Part shown: positions 9,325 through 17,072 of the stretch, piece by piece | Layout: each line of letters begins with the position of its first letter | Position numbering within the stretch: the stretch's first letter is position 1 | Assembly (NCBI GenBank): GCA_944358735.1 | Contig: CALVRT010000018.1 | Span: 1 to 35,279, forward strand | Direction: 5' to 3' | DNA from: an uncultured Bacilli bacterium | Lineage (GTDB): Bacteria > Bacillota_I > Bacilli_A > RF39 > UBA660 | Length of the DNA: 35,279 bases | Notes under the pieces: model-generated | What the model saw: only the letters and a program-made list of their open reading frames with translations | Databases searched by the model: none | Told to the model about the DNA's origin: nothing | Program-made: the position numbers and the translations under genes

Positions 9325-10503
9325 ATGTTTAGAAAAAATAAACTAGAAGAAATTGATGCTAAAAAAATAAATGAAGTAGCAACTTTATCTGCTAGAGTAT
9401 TAAAAATTATATATTTACTTTTAGCTTTTTTAGTCATTTATATTGTTATAAGATTATTTAAAGAAACCCAAATCTTATCGTTTATTGGAACAATAATTCA
9501 AATATTAGTTCCATTAATAATTGGTTTAATAATAGCTTGGTTATTTGAACCAGTAGTGGCTTTCTTTGAACGTAAGCATATTAAAAGAGTATTTGGAACA
9601 ATTATTACATACATTATTTTGTTTGCGATAGTTGCTCTAGTTATGTCAGCTTTAATTCCATTAATGGCTAATCAAATTATGCAGTTTGCAAAAGCCGCAC
9701 CAGATATTTTTAATTCAATAAAAAGTTGGTGTTTAGGCGTTTTTGATTATTTAAATACTATCGATTATATTGATGCTGCAGCTTTAAAAGACCAGTTCTT
9801 TGATAAGTTTGAAGAAATCGCCGTTGGAATTTCAAGTGCTTTACCAAATCAATTAATAGGCTTTGTATCAGGACTATTTTCTGGTATTGGCGCTTTTGGA
9901 ATAGGGTTAATTATTGGTTTCTTATTATTAGTTAATTTTAAAGGTATGAAAAACGTTTTAAAATTACTACCAGTTAAATGTCGTCAAACTGGTGAAGAAT
10001 TAGTCAGTGAAGTTAATGGTTCGCTTAGAAATTATGTTACTGGAGCCCTTATTGACTGCGGAGCAGTATTTGTTCTTACCTCAATTGGTTTCTGGGTAGT
10101 TGGTTTAGAAGCTCCCGTTTTATTCGGATTTTTCTGTGGCCTTACTAATATTATTCCTTATATAGGTCCTTATATTGGTGGCGCGCCAGCGGTTATTGTC
10201 GGCCTTACCCAAAGCCCAACAATTGGTATTTTAACATTAATTATTGTTGTTATTATTCAATTCTTGGAAGGTAACTTATTGCAACCGTTTATTATGTCAA
10301 AAACAACAAAATTAAATGCTATTATTATTATGCTGGGGTTACTAGTATTTGGTTATTTCTTTGGAATTATTGGTATGCTTTTATCAACACCAATACTTGC
10401 TGCCATAAAAACAATATTTCAGTTTTTCAATAAAAAATATGGACTTTTAGATTATACATTAGATGATGTAAGTAATAATAAAATCGTTGAAGAAAAAGAG
10501 TAA
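9325..10503 (+). CDS. AI-2E family transporter (YdbI/PerM/TqsA-type permease)
   Basis: 392-residue membrane protein with about eight predicted transmembrane segments in the AI-2E arrangement: two N-terminal helices (residues 24-75), a third near 90-115, a soluble helical middle region, then closely packed helices including FCGLTNIIPYIGPYIGGAPAVIVG and FLEGNLLQPFIMS, the conserved family signatures. Members export or leak small solutes; some are linked to autoinducer-2 and others to sodium/proton exchange, so the substrate cannot be assigned. AGAGGT precedes the ATG. The last codons and the stop are also the 5' strand of stem I of the alanine T-box that follows, tying this gene to the kinase-alaS genes in one transcript. 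Confidence 0.9.
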   Translation: MFRKNKLEEIDAKKINEVATLSARVLKIIYLLLAFLVIYIVIRLFKETQILSFIGTIIQILVPLIIGLIIAWLFEPVVAFFERKHIKRVFGTIITYIILFAIVALVMSALIPLMANQIMQFAKAAPDIFNSIKSWCLGVFDYLNTIDYIDAAALKDQFFDKFEEIAVGISSALPNQLIGFVSGLFSGIGAFGIGLIIGFLLLVNFKGMKNVLKLLPVKCRQTGEELVSEVNGSLRNYVTGALIDCGAVFVLTSIGFWVVGLEAPVLFGFFCGLTNIIPYIGPYIGGAPAVIVGLTQSPTIGILTLIIVVIIQFLEGNLLQPFIMSKTTKLNAIIIMLGLLVFGYFFGIIGMLLSTPILAAIKTIFQFFNKKYGLLDYTLDDVSNNKIVEEKE

Positions 10504-10680
10504 GTTAATATTTATTTTATAGAGAGCTAGTGGGTAGGTGAAAACTAGTAAATAATTTTAACTGAAGCTATTTTTGAGAGAAATGCAAACATTTCCGGTG
10601 ATGAGCCGTTATCATAATTAAGTTAAATTAGGATGGTACCACGGTTTTTCGTTCCTAGAAAATACCCGTGGTTTTTCTTT
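10493..10680 (+). promoter_or_regulatory. Alanine-specific T-box leader
   Basis: tRNA-sensing leader. AAAAA (10493-10497) pairs with TTTTT (10571-10575) and AGTTAA (10503-10508) with TTAACT (10558-10563). Between them lies a specifier loop with AGTA (10499-10502) opposite GAAGCTA (10564-10570); the specifier codon is GCT (10567-10569), alanine. The stem I apex carries AGAGAG at 10521-10526 and a CTAGT/ACTAG helix. A stem III-like hairpin AAATG/CATTT lies at 10581-10594. The T-box AGGATGGTACCACG (10630-10643) contains TGGT, which fits a tRNA ending ACCA, as tRNA-Ala does. The terminator is CCACGG (10639-10644) with CCGTGG (10666-10671) plus a T-run. Uncharged tRNA-Ala should open the downstream kinase and alaS genes. 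Stem I starts inside the upstream coding sequence, so the leader can only act on read-through transcription or a promoter inside that gene. Confidence 0.93.
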
Positions 10681-10694
10681 ATATGGAGGTAAAA

Positions 10695-11246
10695 ATGAAA
10701 GAGGCAAAAATATTTTTATTAGCTGGTAAAGCAAGAACTGGTAAAGATACTATGGCTAGTGAAATTATTAAATATTATCAAAATAAAAATAAGAAGGTAG
10801 TTAGATTAGGTTTTTCTGATTATATAAAAAATTATGCGATGAAGATTACTGATTGGGATGGCTCTGATGAAAATAAGCCAAGGGATTTATTACAAATGCT
10901 TGGAACTGATATCGTTAGAGAAAAAATAAATAAGGATTTTTTTATCAATCGTTTATGTGAAGATATTATTGTTTATAGTTATTTCTTTGATGTTATTGTT
11001 ATATCAGGCGCGAGATTTCCGAATGAATTAGATATTCCTAAAAGTAAATTTAAGAATGTTACGATAATTAAAATGGAAAGACCTAATAATGAAAATAATT
11101 TAACTGAAAAACAAAAAAAACATATAACAGAACATGCTTTAGAAGATTATCAAAATTATGATTATTTAATCGTTAATGATGGTGATGAAGATAATTTAAG
11201 AAAGAAAGCGCAGGATTTATTAGAAGAGGTGGAAAATGGATATTAA
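10695..11246 (+). CDS. P-loop kinase, deoxynucleoside monophosphate kinase-like
   Basis: 183 residues. The Walker A loop GKARTGKDT is at residues 11-19 and keeps the GKD form seen in phage-type deoxynucleotide monophosphate kinases. SDYIKNYAMKITDWDG and PRDLLQMLGTDIVREKINKDFF fit the substrate-binding and LID part of that family, and VIVISGARFPNEL fits the following strand. It would phosphorylate a (deoxy)nucleoside monophosphate; the exact base is not readable. The start at 10695 follows GGAGGT (10685-10690); an in-frame ATG at 10668 lies inside the T-box terminator and is unlikely. The 3' end overlaps alaS by 11 nt, so the two are translationally coupled and both are under alanine T-box control. 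The kinase-AlaRS pairing has no obvious pathway logic. Confidence 0.75.
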   Translation: MKEAKIFLLAGKARTGKDTMASEIIKYYQNKNKKVVRLGFSDYIKNYAMKITDWDGSDENKPRDLLQMLGTDIVREKINKDFFINRLCEDIIVYSYFFDVIVISGARFPNELDIPKSKFKNVTIIKMERPNNENNLTEKQKKHITEHALEDYQNYDYLIVNDGDEDNLRKKAQDLLEEVENGY

Positions 11247-12993
11247 AGATACATATATTAAGTTTTTTGAAAGCAAGGGGCATAAGTATATTCCAAGTAG
11301 TGGAGTTATTCCTGAAAATGACCCAACAAGCTTATTTACCACGGCCGGAATGCAACCTTTAGTGCCTTATCTACTAGGTGAAAAACATCCAGAAGGAACT
11401 AGACTTGTTGATGTTCAAAAATGTTTTCGAACTAATGATTTAGATGAAATTGGTGATACTACGCATCATACCTTTTTTGAAATGCTTGGTAACTGGTCTT
11501 TGGGTGATTATTTTAAAAAAGAATCGATTAGCTGGAGTTTTGAACTTTTGACTAAACATTTTAATATTCCGGTTCAAAAATTAGCTGTTACCGTTTTTGA
11601 GGGTGAAGGCAATATCCCAAGAGATGATGAGTCAGCGCAGATTTGGCAAAGTTTAGGTATTAGTAAAAAGCGAATTAGTTATTTAGGCAAGGATGATAAT
11701 TTTTGGACTGTTGGTGGCGTTGGACCATGCGGACCAGATACGGAAATTTTTTACTGGCGTAGTACAGAACCTGTCCCTGAAAAACACGACCCAAATGATG
11801 AGAGATGGGTGGAGATTTGGAACAATGTTTTTATGCAGTATTATTTAGATGAAAATGGTAATGTTTCGGAACTTAAACAAAAAAATGTTGATACTGGTAT
11901 GGGTGTAGAACGAATAACCGCTGTTTTAGAAGGCAAAGATGATAATTATAAGACTAGTATTTGGCAAGATGTTATTAATAAAATCGAAGAAATAAGTGGT
12001 AAAAAATATGATGATGAAGTTTATACTAAAGCTATGCGAATTGTTGCCGATCATATAAGAGCAGTAGTTATGATTAGTGGTGATGATGCTGGCATAAAAC
12101 CGTCAAACACAGACCAAGGTTATGTTTTAAGAAGAATAATTAGACGGATGGTTAGATATGCTAAAATGTTAGATATTGACATTAATAGTGATTGGGATAC
12201 TGTTTTAGCGCAAATGATTATTACTAAATATGAAAAGTATTATCAAGAGTTAACTCGTAATAATGAAGTTATCTTATCAGTTTTGAAAAACGAAAAAACT
12301 AAATTTAATCGTACTTTAGAAAAAGGCTTAAAAGAGTTTGAAAAAATAAAAAAATCTTTAACTGGTAAAGAAATTAATAAAGATTTAGCCTTTAAATTAT
12401 ATGATACTTATGGTTTTCCAATTGAACTTACTGAAGAACTCGCTAAAGAAGAAGGGCTTTCAGTTGATATTAAAGGTTTTGAAGAAAAATTTAAGGAACA
12501 TCAAGAAAAATCGAGAACTGCTTCCGCTGGTAAATTTAAAGGCGGTTTAGCTTCTGATGGCGTTATGGAAACTAAATATCATACAGCAACGCATTTATTA
12601 AATGCTGCCTTAAAAGAAGTTGTTAATAAAGATGTTCATCAAATGGGAAGCAATATTACCGCTGAAAGAATGCGTTTTGACTTTTCTTGCGACCATAAAT
12701 TAACTGATGAAGAAAAGAAAAAAACTGAAGAATTAGTTAATAAATGGATTAGTGAAGGAATAGATGTAACTCATGAAATTATGACAAAAGAAGAAGCTTT
12801 AAAATCAGGTGCGGAATGTATGTTTATTGAAAAGTATCCTGAAGAAGTGACCGTTTATAGTATTGGTAATATTTCTAAAGAACTATGTGGTGGACCGCAT
12901 GTTAAAAACACTAGAGAACTTGGACATTTTAAAATAAAAAAAGAAGAAGCTAGTAGTGCTGGTGTAAGAAGGATAAAAGCAATTTTAGAATAA
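11236..12993 (+). CDS. alaS: Alanyl-tRNA synthetase, short form lacking the editing beta-barrel and C-Ala domain
   Basis: Class II synthetase that charges tRNA-Ala. The catalytic core is intact: FFESKGHKYIPSSGVIPENDPT, MQPLVPYLLG, VQKCFRTNDLDEIGDTTHHT (motif 2 area), FFEMLGNWSLGDYFK and VDTGMGVERI (motif 3). The helical tRNA-recognition region follows to about residue 425. The editing core is present with HTATH (His449, His453) and CGGPH (Cys551, His555), the four metal ligands of the deacylase site; the usual CGGTH has become CGGPH. The protein has only 585 residues against about 870-880 normally. The beta-barrel with the TPFYAESGGQ segment is replaced by a short linker (about 426-448), and the whole C-terminal DHHA1/C-Ala domain is absent. 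The frame is clean and a terminator follows, so this is not a frameshift. It is controlled by the T-box at 10493. Confidence 0.93.
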   Translation: MDIKDTYIKFFESKGHKYIPSSGVIPENDPTSLFTTAGMQPLVPYLLGEKHPEGTRLVDVQKCFRTNDLDEIGDTTHHTFFEMLGNWSLGDYFKKESISWSFELLTKHFNIPVQKLAVTVFEGEGNIPRDDESAQIWQSLGISKKRISYLGKDDNFWTVGGVGPCGPDTEIFYWRSTEPVPEKHDPNDERWVEIWNNVFMQYYLDENGNVSELKQKNVDTGMGVERITAVLEGKDDNYKTSIWQDVINKIEEISGKKYDDEVYTKAMRIVADHIRAVVMISGDDAGIKPSNTDQGYVLRRIIRRMVRYAKMLDIDINSDWDTVLAQMIITKYEKYYQELTRNNEVILSVLKNEKTKFNRTLEKGLKEFEKIKKSLTGKEINKDLAFKLYDTYGFPIELTEELAKEEGLSVDIKGFEEKFKEHQEKSRTASAGKFKGGLASDGVMETKYHTATHLLNAALKEVVNKDVHQMGSNITAERMRFDFSCDHKLTDEEKKKTEELVNKWISEGIDVTHEIMTKEEALKSGAECMFIEKYPEEVTVYSIGNISKELCGGPHVKNTRELGHFKIKKEEASSAGVRRIKAILE

Positions 12994-13017
12994 CAGTGTC
13001 AAATACTGTTATTTTTT
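12991..13017 (+). terminator. Terminator after alaS
   Basis: TAACAGT / ACTGTTA stem (12991-12997 with 13005-13011), 7-nt loop, six T (13012-13017). The stem includes the alaS stop codon. Confidence 0.85.
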
Positions 13018-13037
13018 AACTAAAAAATTTAATAAAA

Positions 13038-13066
13038 TTGCTTATTATTTAAATTTAGTTTATAAT
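13038..13066 (+). promoter_or_regulatory. Sortase promoter
   Basis: TTGCTT (13038-13043), 17-bp spacer, TATAAT (13061-13066). Ribosome-binding site AGAGGTGA lies shortly downstream. Confidence 0.7.
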
Positions 13067-13084
13067 ATAGATAGAGGTGAAATT

Positions 13085-13981
13085 ATGGAAATTACTTATG
13101 TTAATCCTAAAAAAAAAGGAAAATATAAACTGGTTAAAAGAACATTAAATATTGTAATTACTGTTGCTTTAACTACTAGTTTAGGTTATCTGGGATTTAA
13201 TATTATGGATAAAATAAAAAATAACAATCTTAATAATGAAATTAAATCAGAAGTTGTTAATGATAATGCTTATACCGCACCTGCTCAAGTTGTCAATGAA
13301 GAAACTGGTGAAGTTGCTGAAGTAACGCAGTCTTATGATGATATTGATTTTTCAGCTTTAAAGCAGATAAATCCTGAAGCCGTTGGTTATTTATCTTGGT
13401 TTGGGGTTGATAAAAATGGACAACCTACTGAATATAATTATCCGGTAGCGCAAACTACTGATGATGAAAAATATTTACATACGGGTTTTGATGGTAGTCA
13501 AAATAGTTGTGGTTCAATATTTGTTAGTACTTATAGTAATGCTGATTTATCTGGTAAGGTAACAATGATTTTTGGTCATGATATGGCAGATTATTCAATG
13601 TTTGGTTCATTAAATGAATATAAAAATCAAGCTTATATGGATGCTCATCCAACCATTGAGTACCAAACTGAAGATGCAATTTATAGGCTTGATGTTGTAT
13701 CAATTACTGATATGAATGTTTTAAATTTATATAATTCAGTTGTAAACTCTAAATATGATACTGGTGATAGTGTTCAGGATTCTGCGCAAATGTTAGCGGA
13801 TATGGGGCAGATTCAAAATGCGGCTGCAGCAAGTTCTGGAATTCAATTATCAGCTGATGACCAAATTGTCTTATTAGTCACTTGTAACGGTCAAGGTGGC
13901 GATGAACGAGATGTAACTATAACCAAAGCGACCAAAGTACTAGATAAAACAATGGTTAATCAAGCAGGTATGCAAAGATAA
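13085..13981 (+). CDS. srtB: Class B sortase
   Basis: Membrane-anchored cysteine transpeptidase, 298 residues. A positively charged N-terminus is followed by one transmembrane helix (about residues 20-43). The class B fold reads VGYLSWFGV, NYPVAQTTDDEKYLHTGFDG, CGSIFVST, MIFGHDMADYSMFGSL (catalytic His165) and IVLLVTC (catalytic Cys267), followed by Arg275 in DERDV. The MADYSMFGSL helix region and the wide spacing between His and Cys are typical of class B enzymes, which attach proteins or assemble pili. No LPxTG- or NPxTG-type substrate gene is visible in this window, so the substrate is unknown. The gene stands alone between two terminators. Confidence 0.9.
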   Translation: MEITYVNPKKKGKYKLVKRTLNIVITVALTTSLGYLGFNIMDKIKNNNLNNEIKSEVVNDNAYTAPAQVVNEETGEVAEVTQSYDDIDFSALKQINPEAVGYLSWFGVDKNGQPTEYNYPVAQTTDDEKYLHTGFDGSQNSCGSIFVSTYSNADLSGKVTMIFGHDMADYSMFGSLNEYKNQAYMDAHPTIEYQTEDAIYRLDVVSITDMNVLNLYNSVVNSKYDTGDSVQDSAQMLADMGQIQNAAAASSGIQLSADDQIVLLVTCNGQGGDERDVTITKATKVLDKTMVNQAGMQR

Positions 13982-13984
13982 AAG

Positions 13985-14017
13985 GTGTTATAACGTTATT
14001 CATTATAACACTTTTTT
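13985..14017 (+). terminator. Terminator after the sortase gene
   Basis: Perfect 9-bp stem GTGTTATAA / TTATAACAC (13985-13993 with 14003-14011) followed by six T. Confidence 0.9.
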
Positions 14018-14024
14018 GTTATAC

Positions 14025-14566
14025 TTATTTTTTAAATCTATATTTAGTTGGTTCAGCTGCTTCAATTAAGTCATAATTTATAAGTAATTTAATTATTTCT
14101 GATGCTCTTGATTTTTTAATTTTAAAAAGTTCTTCTATATTGTATTTTGTCCCTTTAATATTAAAGTATCTAAAATATGCGTCGGGGCTGGCACTTATGA
14201 TTCGCCAGCTCTAATAAATGCTTCTTTTCGGCCATCTGCATTGTAATAATATGGTGTTTTAGGTCCATCTCCAATTTTTATTTCCATGAAATCTTTATTT
14301 TCTTCTTTGAACGTTTTAAGTTCATATCTAGGAATAGGTGTTATTTTGTCGTTGATTAATTCTGAAACTTTTTCAGAGTCCTTTGTTATATTTGCTAAAC
14401 CAACAGGCTTTTTATCAATGTCTCTGACACCAAATAATAATATTCCACCATTTGTATTTGCAAAAGCAGAAACGGACTTAAGCCAACTTTTATGTTTTTT
14501 ATATTCTACTTTTTCTTTGAAATCAATATTTGTATTTTCAGCATTTTCATAGTCTTTTATATGCAT
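14025..14566 (-). pseudogene. Decayed AlbA_2 (Schlafen-like) ATP-binding protein gene
   Basis: The intact N-terminal part (from ATG at 14566 behind GAGGTG; a GTG at 14578 is also in frame) encodes an AlbA_2 domain: NTNIDFKEKVE, SWLKSVSAFANTNGGILLFGV, SELINDKITPIPRYEL, TPYYYNADGRKEAFIRAG. Full-length relatives run to roughly 450-480 residues. Here a TAA (14195-14197) interrupts the frame right after RAGES, where relatives continue GNESVxAP; VPAPTHILDTLILKG still follows in frame beyond the stop. In another frame, ending at 14025, comes a piece of the C-terminal winged helix (KYNIEELFKIKKSRASEIIKL, then LLINYDLIEAAEPTKYRFKK). About 300 residues between these pieces are missing. The gene has therefore lost its middle and been frameshifted. 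Such proteins occur as standalone regulators or defence-linked genes; this copy is dead. Confidence 0.85.
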
Positions 14567-14641
14567 ATATTTTTTCACCTCAATTATTTATATTATACAA
14601 TAAATTTTTTATATTTTTGTAATATAATGTCTAAATTTTTT

Positions 14642-14704
14642 AAACCGGACTTTTTTCCATAGAAAACCGGACTTTTTCCTAGAAAACCGGACTTTTTTAA
14701 ATAG
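14642..14704. repeat. Three tandem CCGG repeats forming bidirectional terminators after dacA
   Basis: Three copies of a 20-22 bp unit with the core AAAACCGGACTTTTT at 14642, 14663 and 14683. CCGG and T-run of one copy pair with A-run and CCGG of the next (8 bp with a two-base bulge), followed by a T-run on either strand. On the minus strand they lie directly behind the dacA stop, so they act as a double terminator for dacA. Expansion by slippage is the likely origin. Confidence 0.7.
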
Positions 14705-15848
14705 AAATATTGCTAGTTATAATGTCATTAAGATTTTGGGTATAAAGTTCAAAAATATTAGCTTTTTTAACTTCTTTTTCGGTAATTAAATTAATCGTTC
14801 TAACAAGTTTACCATTTTCTTTAACTTTTAATTTACCAACCACTTCACCTTTTTTTAACGGAGCTTTTAACGTATTTAAATTAACTTCATAAGTGGCATT
14901 ACCTTTTTCTTCAGATTTTTTCTTTAAAACCGTTACTTTAGTTTCTGGAATAACATTAACATACCTGTCTTTTCCTTTGTCAACTTCATAAGTACCGATA
15001 ATATCTTGGTTAAGTAGGTCTTCGGTTTTATACTGGGCAAAAGCATAATCAAGCATTTCACTAACTTCGGTATTCCTTGTTTTACTATCAGGTTCACCCA
15101 TAACAACAGCAATTATGCGCATTCCATCTTTTTCGGCTGTAGCGGTTAAACAGTAACCTGCTTCTTTGGTATAACCAGTTTTTAAGCCATCAACGCCTTC
15201 GTAAAATCTAACTAATTTGTTAGTATTAACGAGCCATATTTTTCTATCAGTATTTTCCCTTAAATAATCTTCATAAACAGAAGTAAATTCTAAAACTTTT
15301 TCATGTTTAACGAGTTCTTTAGCAATAAGCGCCATATCACGAGCACTTGAATAATGATTAGCTTCATCAAGACCATGTGGGGTTTTAAAATTTGTATTTT
15401 TAAGCCCTAATTCTTTAGCTTTATCATTCATCATGCTAATAAAAGCATCTTCTGTGCCAGCGACAGTTTCGGCTAAAGCCACAACAGCATCATTACCAGA
15501 TGAAATTGCCACACCTTTAAATAAGTCTTCGACACTCATTTTTTCGCCAGTTTCTAAAAGTATTTGACTGCCTCCCATGCTTGAGGCATTTTCACTAACG
15601 GTTACTTCTTGGTCCCAAGTAATAGTTCCATTTTCAATAGCTTCGATAATTAAAAGCATACTCATCATTTTCGTCATGCTAGCGGGGTTTAATTTTTCAT
15701 CAGCATTATTTTCATATATAACTTCACCGGTACTAGCTTCAATTAAAATAGCTGATTTACTACTAGGGGCGAGGGCAAAATCTTCTTCAGCGAGTACTTT
15801 AATTGGTAAGATTAATAATCCTAAAAGTAATAATAAATATTTTTTCAT
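14697..15848 (-). CDS. dacA: D-alanyl-D-alanine carboxypeptidase (PBP5/DacA family)
   Basis: Exported serine peptidase that removes the terminal D-Ala from peptidoglycan pentapeptides. A signal peptide covers residues 1-20 (MKKYLLLLLG, cleaved after VLA). The three active-site motifs are SMTK (57-60), SSGND (116-120, SGN at 117-119) and KTG (223-225). A beta-rich C-terminal PBP5 domain follows, with KAPLKKGEVVGKLKV. The C-terminus (IFELYTQNLNDI) is a weak candidate for the amphipathic membrane anchor. At 383 residues it has normal length. The ribosome-binding site AGGAGGA precedes the ATG. It lies downstream of the RhuM-family gene on the same strand with a 94-nt gap and shows that the cell builds a peptidoglycan wall. 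Confidence 0.95.
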   Translation of the reverse strand: MKKYLLLLLGLLILPIKVLAEEDFALAPSSKSAILIEASTGEVIYENNADEKLNPASMTKMMSMLLIIEAIENGTITWDQEVTVSENASSMGGSQILLETGEKMSVEDLFKGVAISSGNDAVVALAETVAGTEDAFISMMNDKAKELGLKNTNFKTPHGLDEANHYSSARDMALIAKELVKHEKVLEFTSVYEDYLRENTDRKIWLVNTNKLVRFYEGVDGLKTGYTKEAGYCLTATAEKDGMRIIAVVMGEPDSKTRNTEVSEMLDYAFAQYKTEDLLNQDIIGTYEVDKGKDRYVNVIPETKVTVLKKKSEEKGNATYEVNLNTLKAPLKKGEVVGKLKVKENGKLVRTINLITEKEVKKANIFELYTQNLNDIITSNISI

Positions 15849-15942
15849 TTTCGGTCCTCCTAATAAAAAATATGCCGAAAAAAGGGAAATATACTAGAAA
15901 TAGAAATATGATTTATACTTTTAGTAAATAATATTCTAATAA

Positions 15943-16962
15943 TTATTGCTTCTCTTGATTTTTACTAAATTCAATTAATTCATCAAAATCAGATAAATAA
16001 TTTTGGTCTTGCTTTATTCTATATTTTTCATATTCTGATAATGCTAGCGCATTGGCTATTTCTCTTTTTATTTTTCCATTATCTTTTAAGATATTATACT
16101 CATTTAATTTTAAAAATAATTCTAGTTTTTCTTTCCACTCTTTCATAGAAATAATGTGTCTAAGTTTAACTTGCCTTTCTGCATAATCTAAATACATCGA
16201 TACTAAATTGTTTAATTCATTTATTTCTTCTTTATTTAAATAATTTTTAGCCACAATAACGTCACTTGATAATATTTTGCCTTTAGGAGCATTTTTCCAA
16301 GTTTGAAGTCCCATATTATCTTTATTAGAATCTGTTCTATTATAAATTATTTCTGGAGCTGTCATACCTGTGATTGCATAGTGCAGTTTATTTTGAACAT
16401 TTTTATAAAATTCTATTGTTGTTTCACTATTCTTATCATAATCATAGCTACACTCTTTATAAATGTCGGTTATTTTTTGATAAAATCTTCTTTCGCTGGC
16501 TCTAATCTCTTTTATTTTTAATAGTAATTCATCGAAATAATCTTTTCCAAATTTTGGGCCATTTTTCAAAAATTCTGAATTGACGACAAAACCTTTTTTA
16601 ATATATTCTTTTAAAGTATTAGTTGCCCATCTTCTAAACTGAGTAGCTTCAAAACTATTAACTCTATAGCCTACAGCAATAATGGCATCTAAACTATAAA
16701 ACACAACATTTCGTCCAACTTTTCTATTTCCTTCATTTTGAACTATTCGAATTTTTCGAATAGTTGAATTTTCTTCAAGTTCACCACTACTAAATATTTC
16801 TTTTAAATGATAATTAATTGTATTAACTTTAACCGAAAATAGTTCAGCCATAGTTTTTTGGGTTAACCAAAAATCTTCACTATCATATAGTACTTCAATA
16901 ATTTTGTTTCCTGTTTCATTTTGATATAAAACTATATTATTTAAATCAGCAATTTTATTCAT
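15943..16962 (-). CDS. RhuM family protein
   Basis: 339 residues, a complete member of the virulence RhuM family. The N-terminal DNA-binding-like part reads DFWLTQKTMAELFSVKVNTINYHLKEIF, followed by the very characteristic FYSLDAIIAVGYRVNSFEATQFRRWATNTLKEYIKKGF. The middle has ASERRFYQKITDIY and the tail MYLDYAERQVKLRHIISMKEW, also family hallmarks. The biochemical function is not established; family genes are found in genomic islands, near restriction-modification and toxin-antitoxin genes, and originally in a Salmonella pathogenicity island. GGAGGAG precedes the ATG, and TTGTAG-N17-GATAAT gives it its own promoter. Its neighbours (decayed AlbA_2 gene, repeats) also look like accessory DNA. 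Confidence 0.92.
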   Translation of the reverse strand: MNKIADLNNIVLYQNETGNKIIEVLYDSEDFWLTQKTMAELFSVKVNTINYHLKEIFSSGELEENSTIRKIRIVQNEGNRKVGRNVVFYSLDAIIAVGYRVNSFEATQFRRWATNTLKEYIKKGFVVNSEFLKNGPKFGKDYFDELLLKIKEIRASERRFYQKITDIYKECSYDYDKNSETTIEFYKNVQNKLHYAITGMTAPEIIYNRTDSNKDNMGLQTWKNAPKGKILSSDVIVAKNYLNKEEINELNNLVSMYLDYAERQVKLRHIISMKEWKEKLELFLKLNEYNILKDNGKIKREIANALALSEYEKYRIKQDQNYLSDFDELIEFSKNQEKQ

Positions 16963-17017
16963 ATTATCTCCTCCAATCTAAAATTTAATTACAATTCAAA
17001 TAATCTTTAATTACTAT

Positions 17018-17046
17018 ATTATCATAAAAATAATTAAAAACTACAA
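17018..17046 (-). promoter_or_regulatory. Promoter of the RhuM-family gene
   Basis: On the minus strand TTGTAG (17046-17041), 17-bp spacer, GATAAT (17023-17018). The -35 box overlaps the T-tract of the upstream MFS terminator. Confidence 0.55.
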
Positions 17047-17072
17047 AAAAAGAAAACTTTTTAGAGTTTTCT
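17044..17072 (-). terminator. Terminator of the MFS-CBS gene
   Basis: On the minus strand AGAAAACT (17072-17065) pairs with AGTTTTCT (17058-17051), followed by a T-run. The stem overlaps the stop codon of the transporter. Confidence 0.85.

Noticed and set aside
16741-16765. Perfect 11-bp inverted repeat AACTATTCGAA / TTCGAATAGTT
   Set aside because: It lies inside the RhuM coding sequence over repeated Ile-Arg codons (TIRKIRIV) and is most simply explained by the protein sequence.
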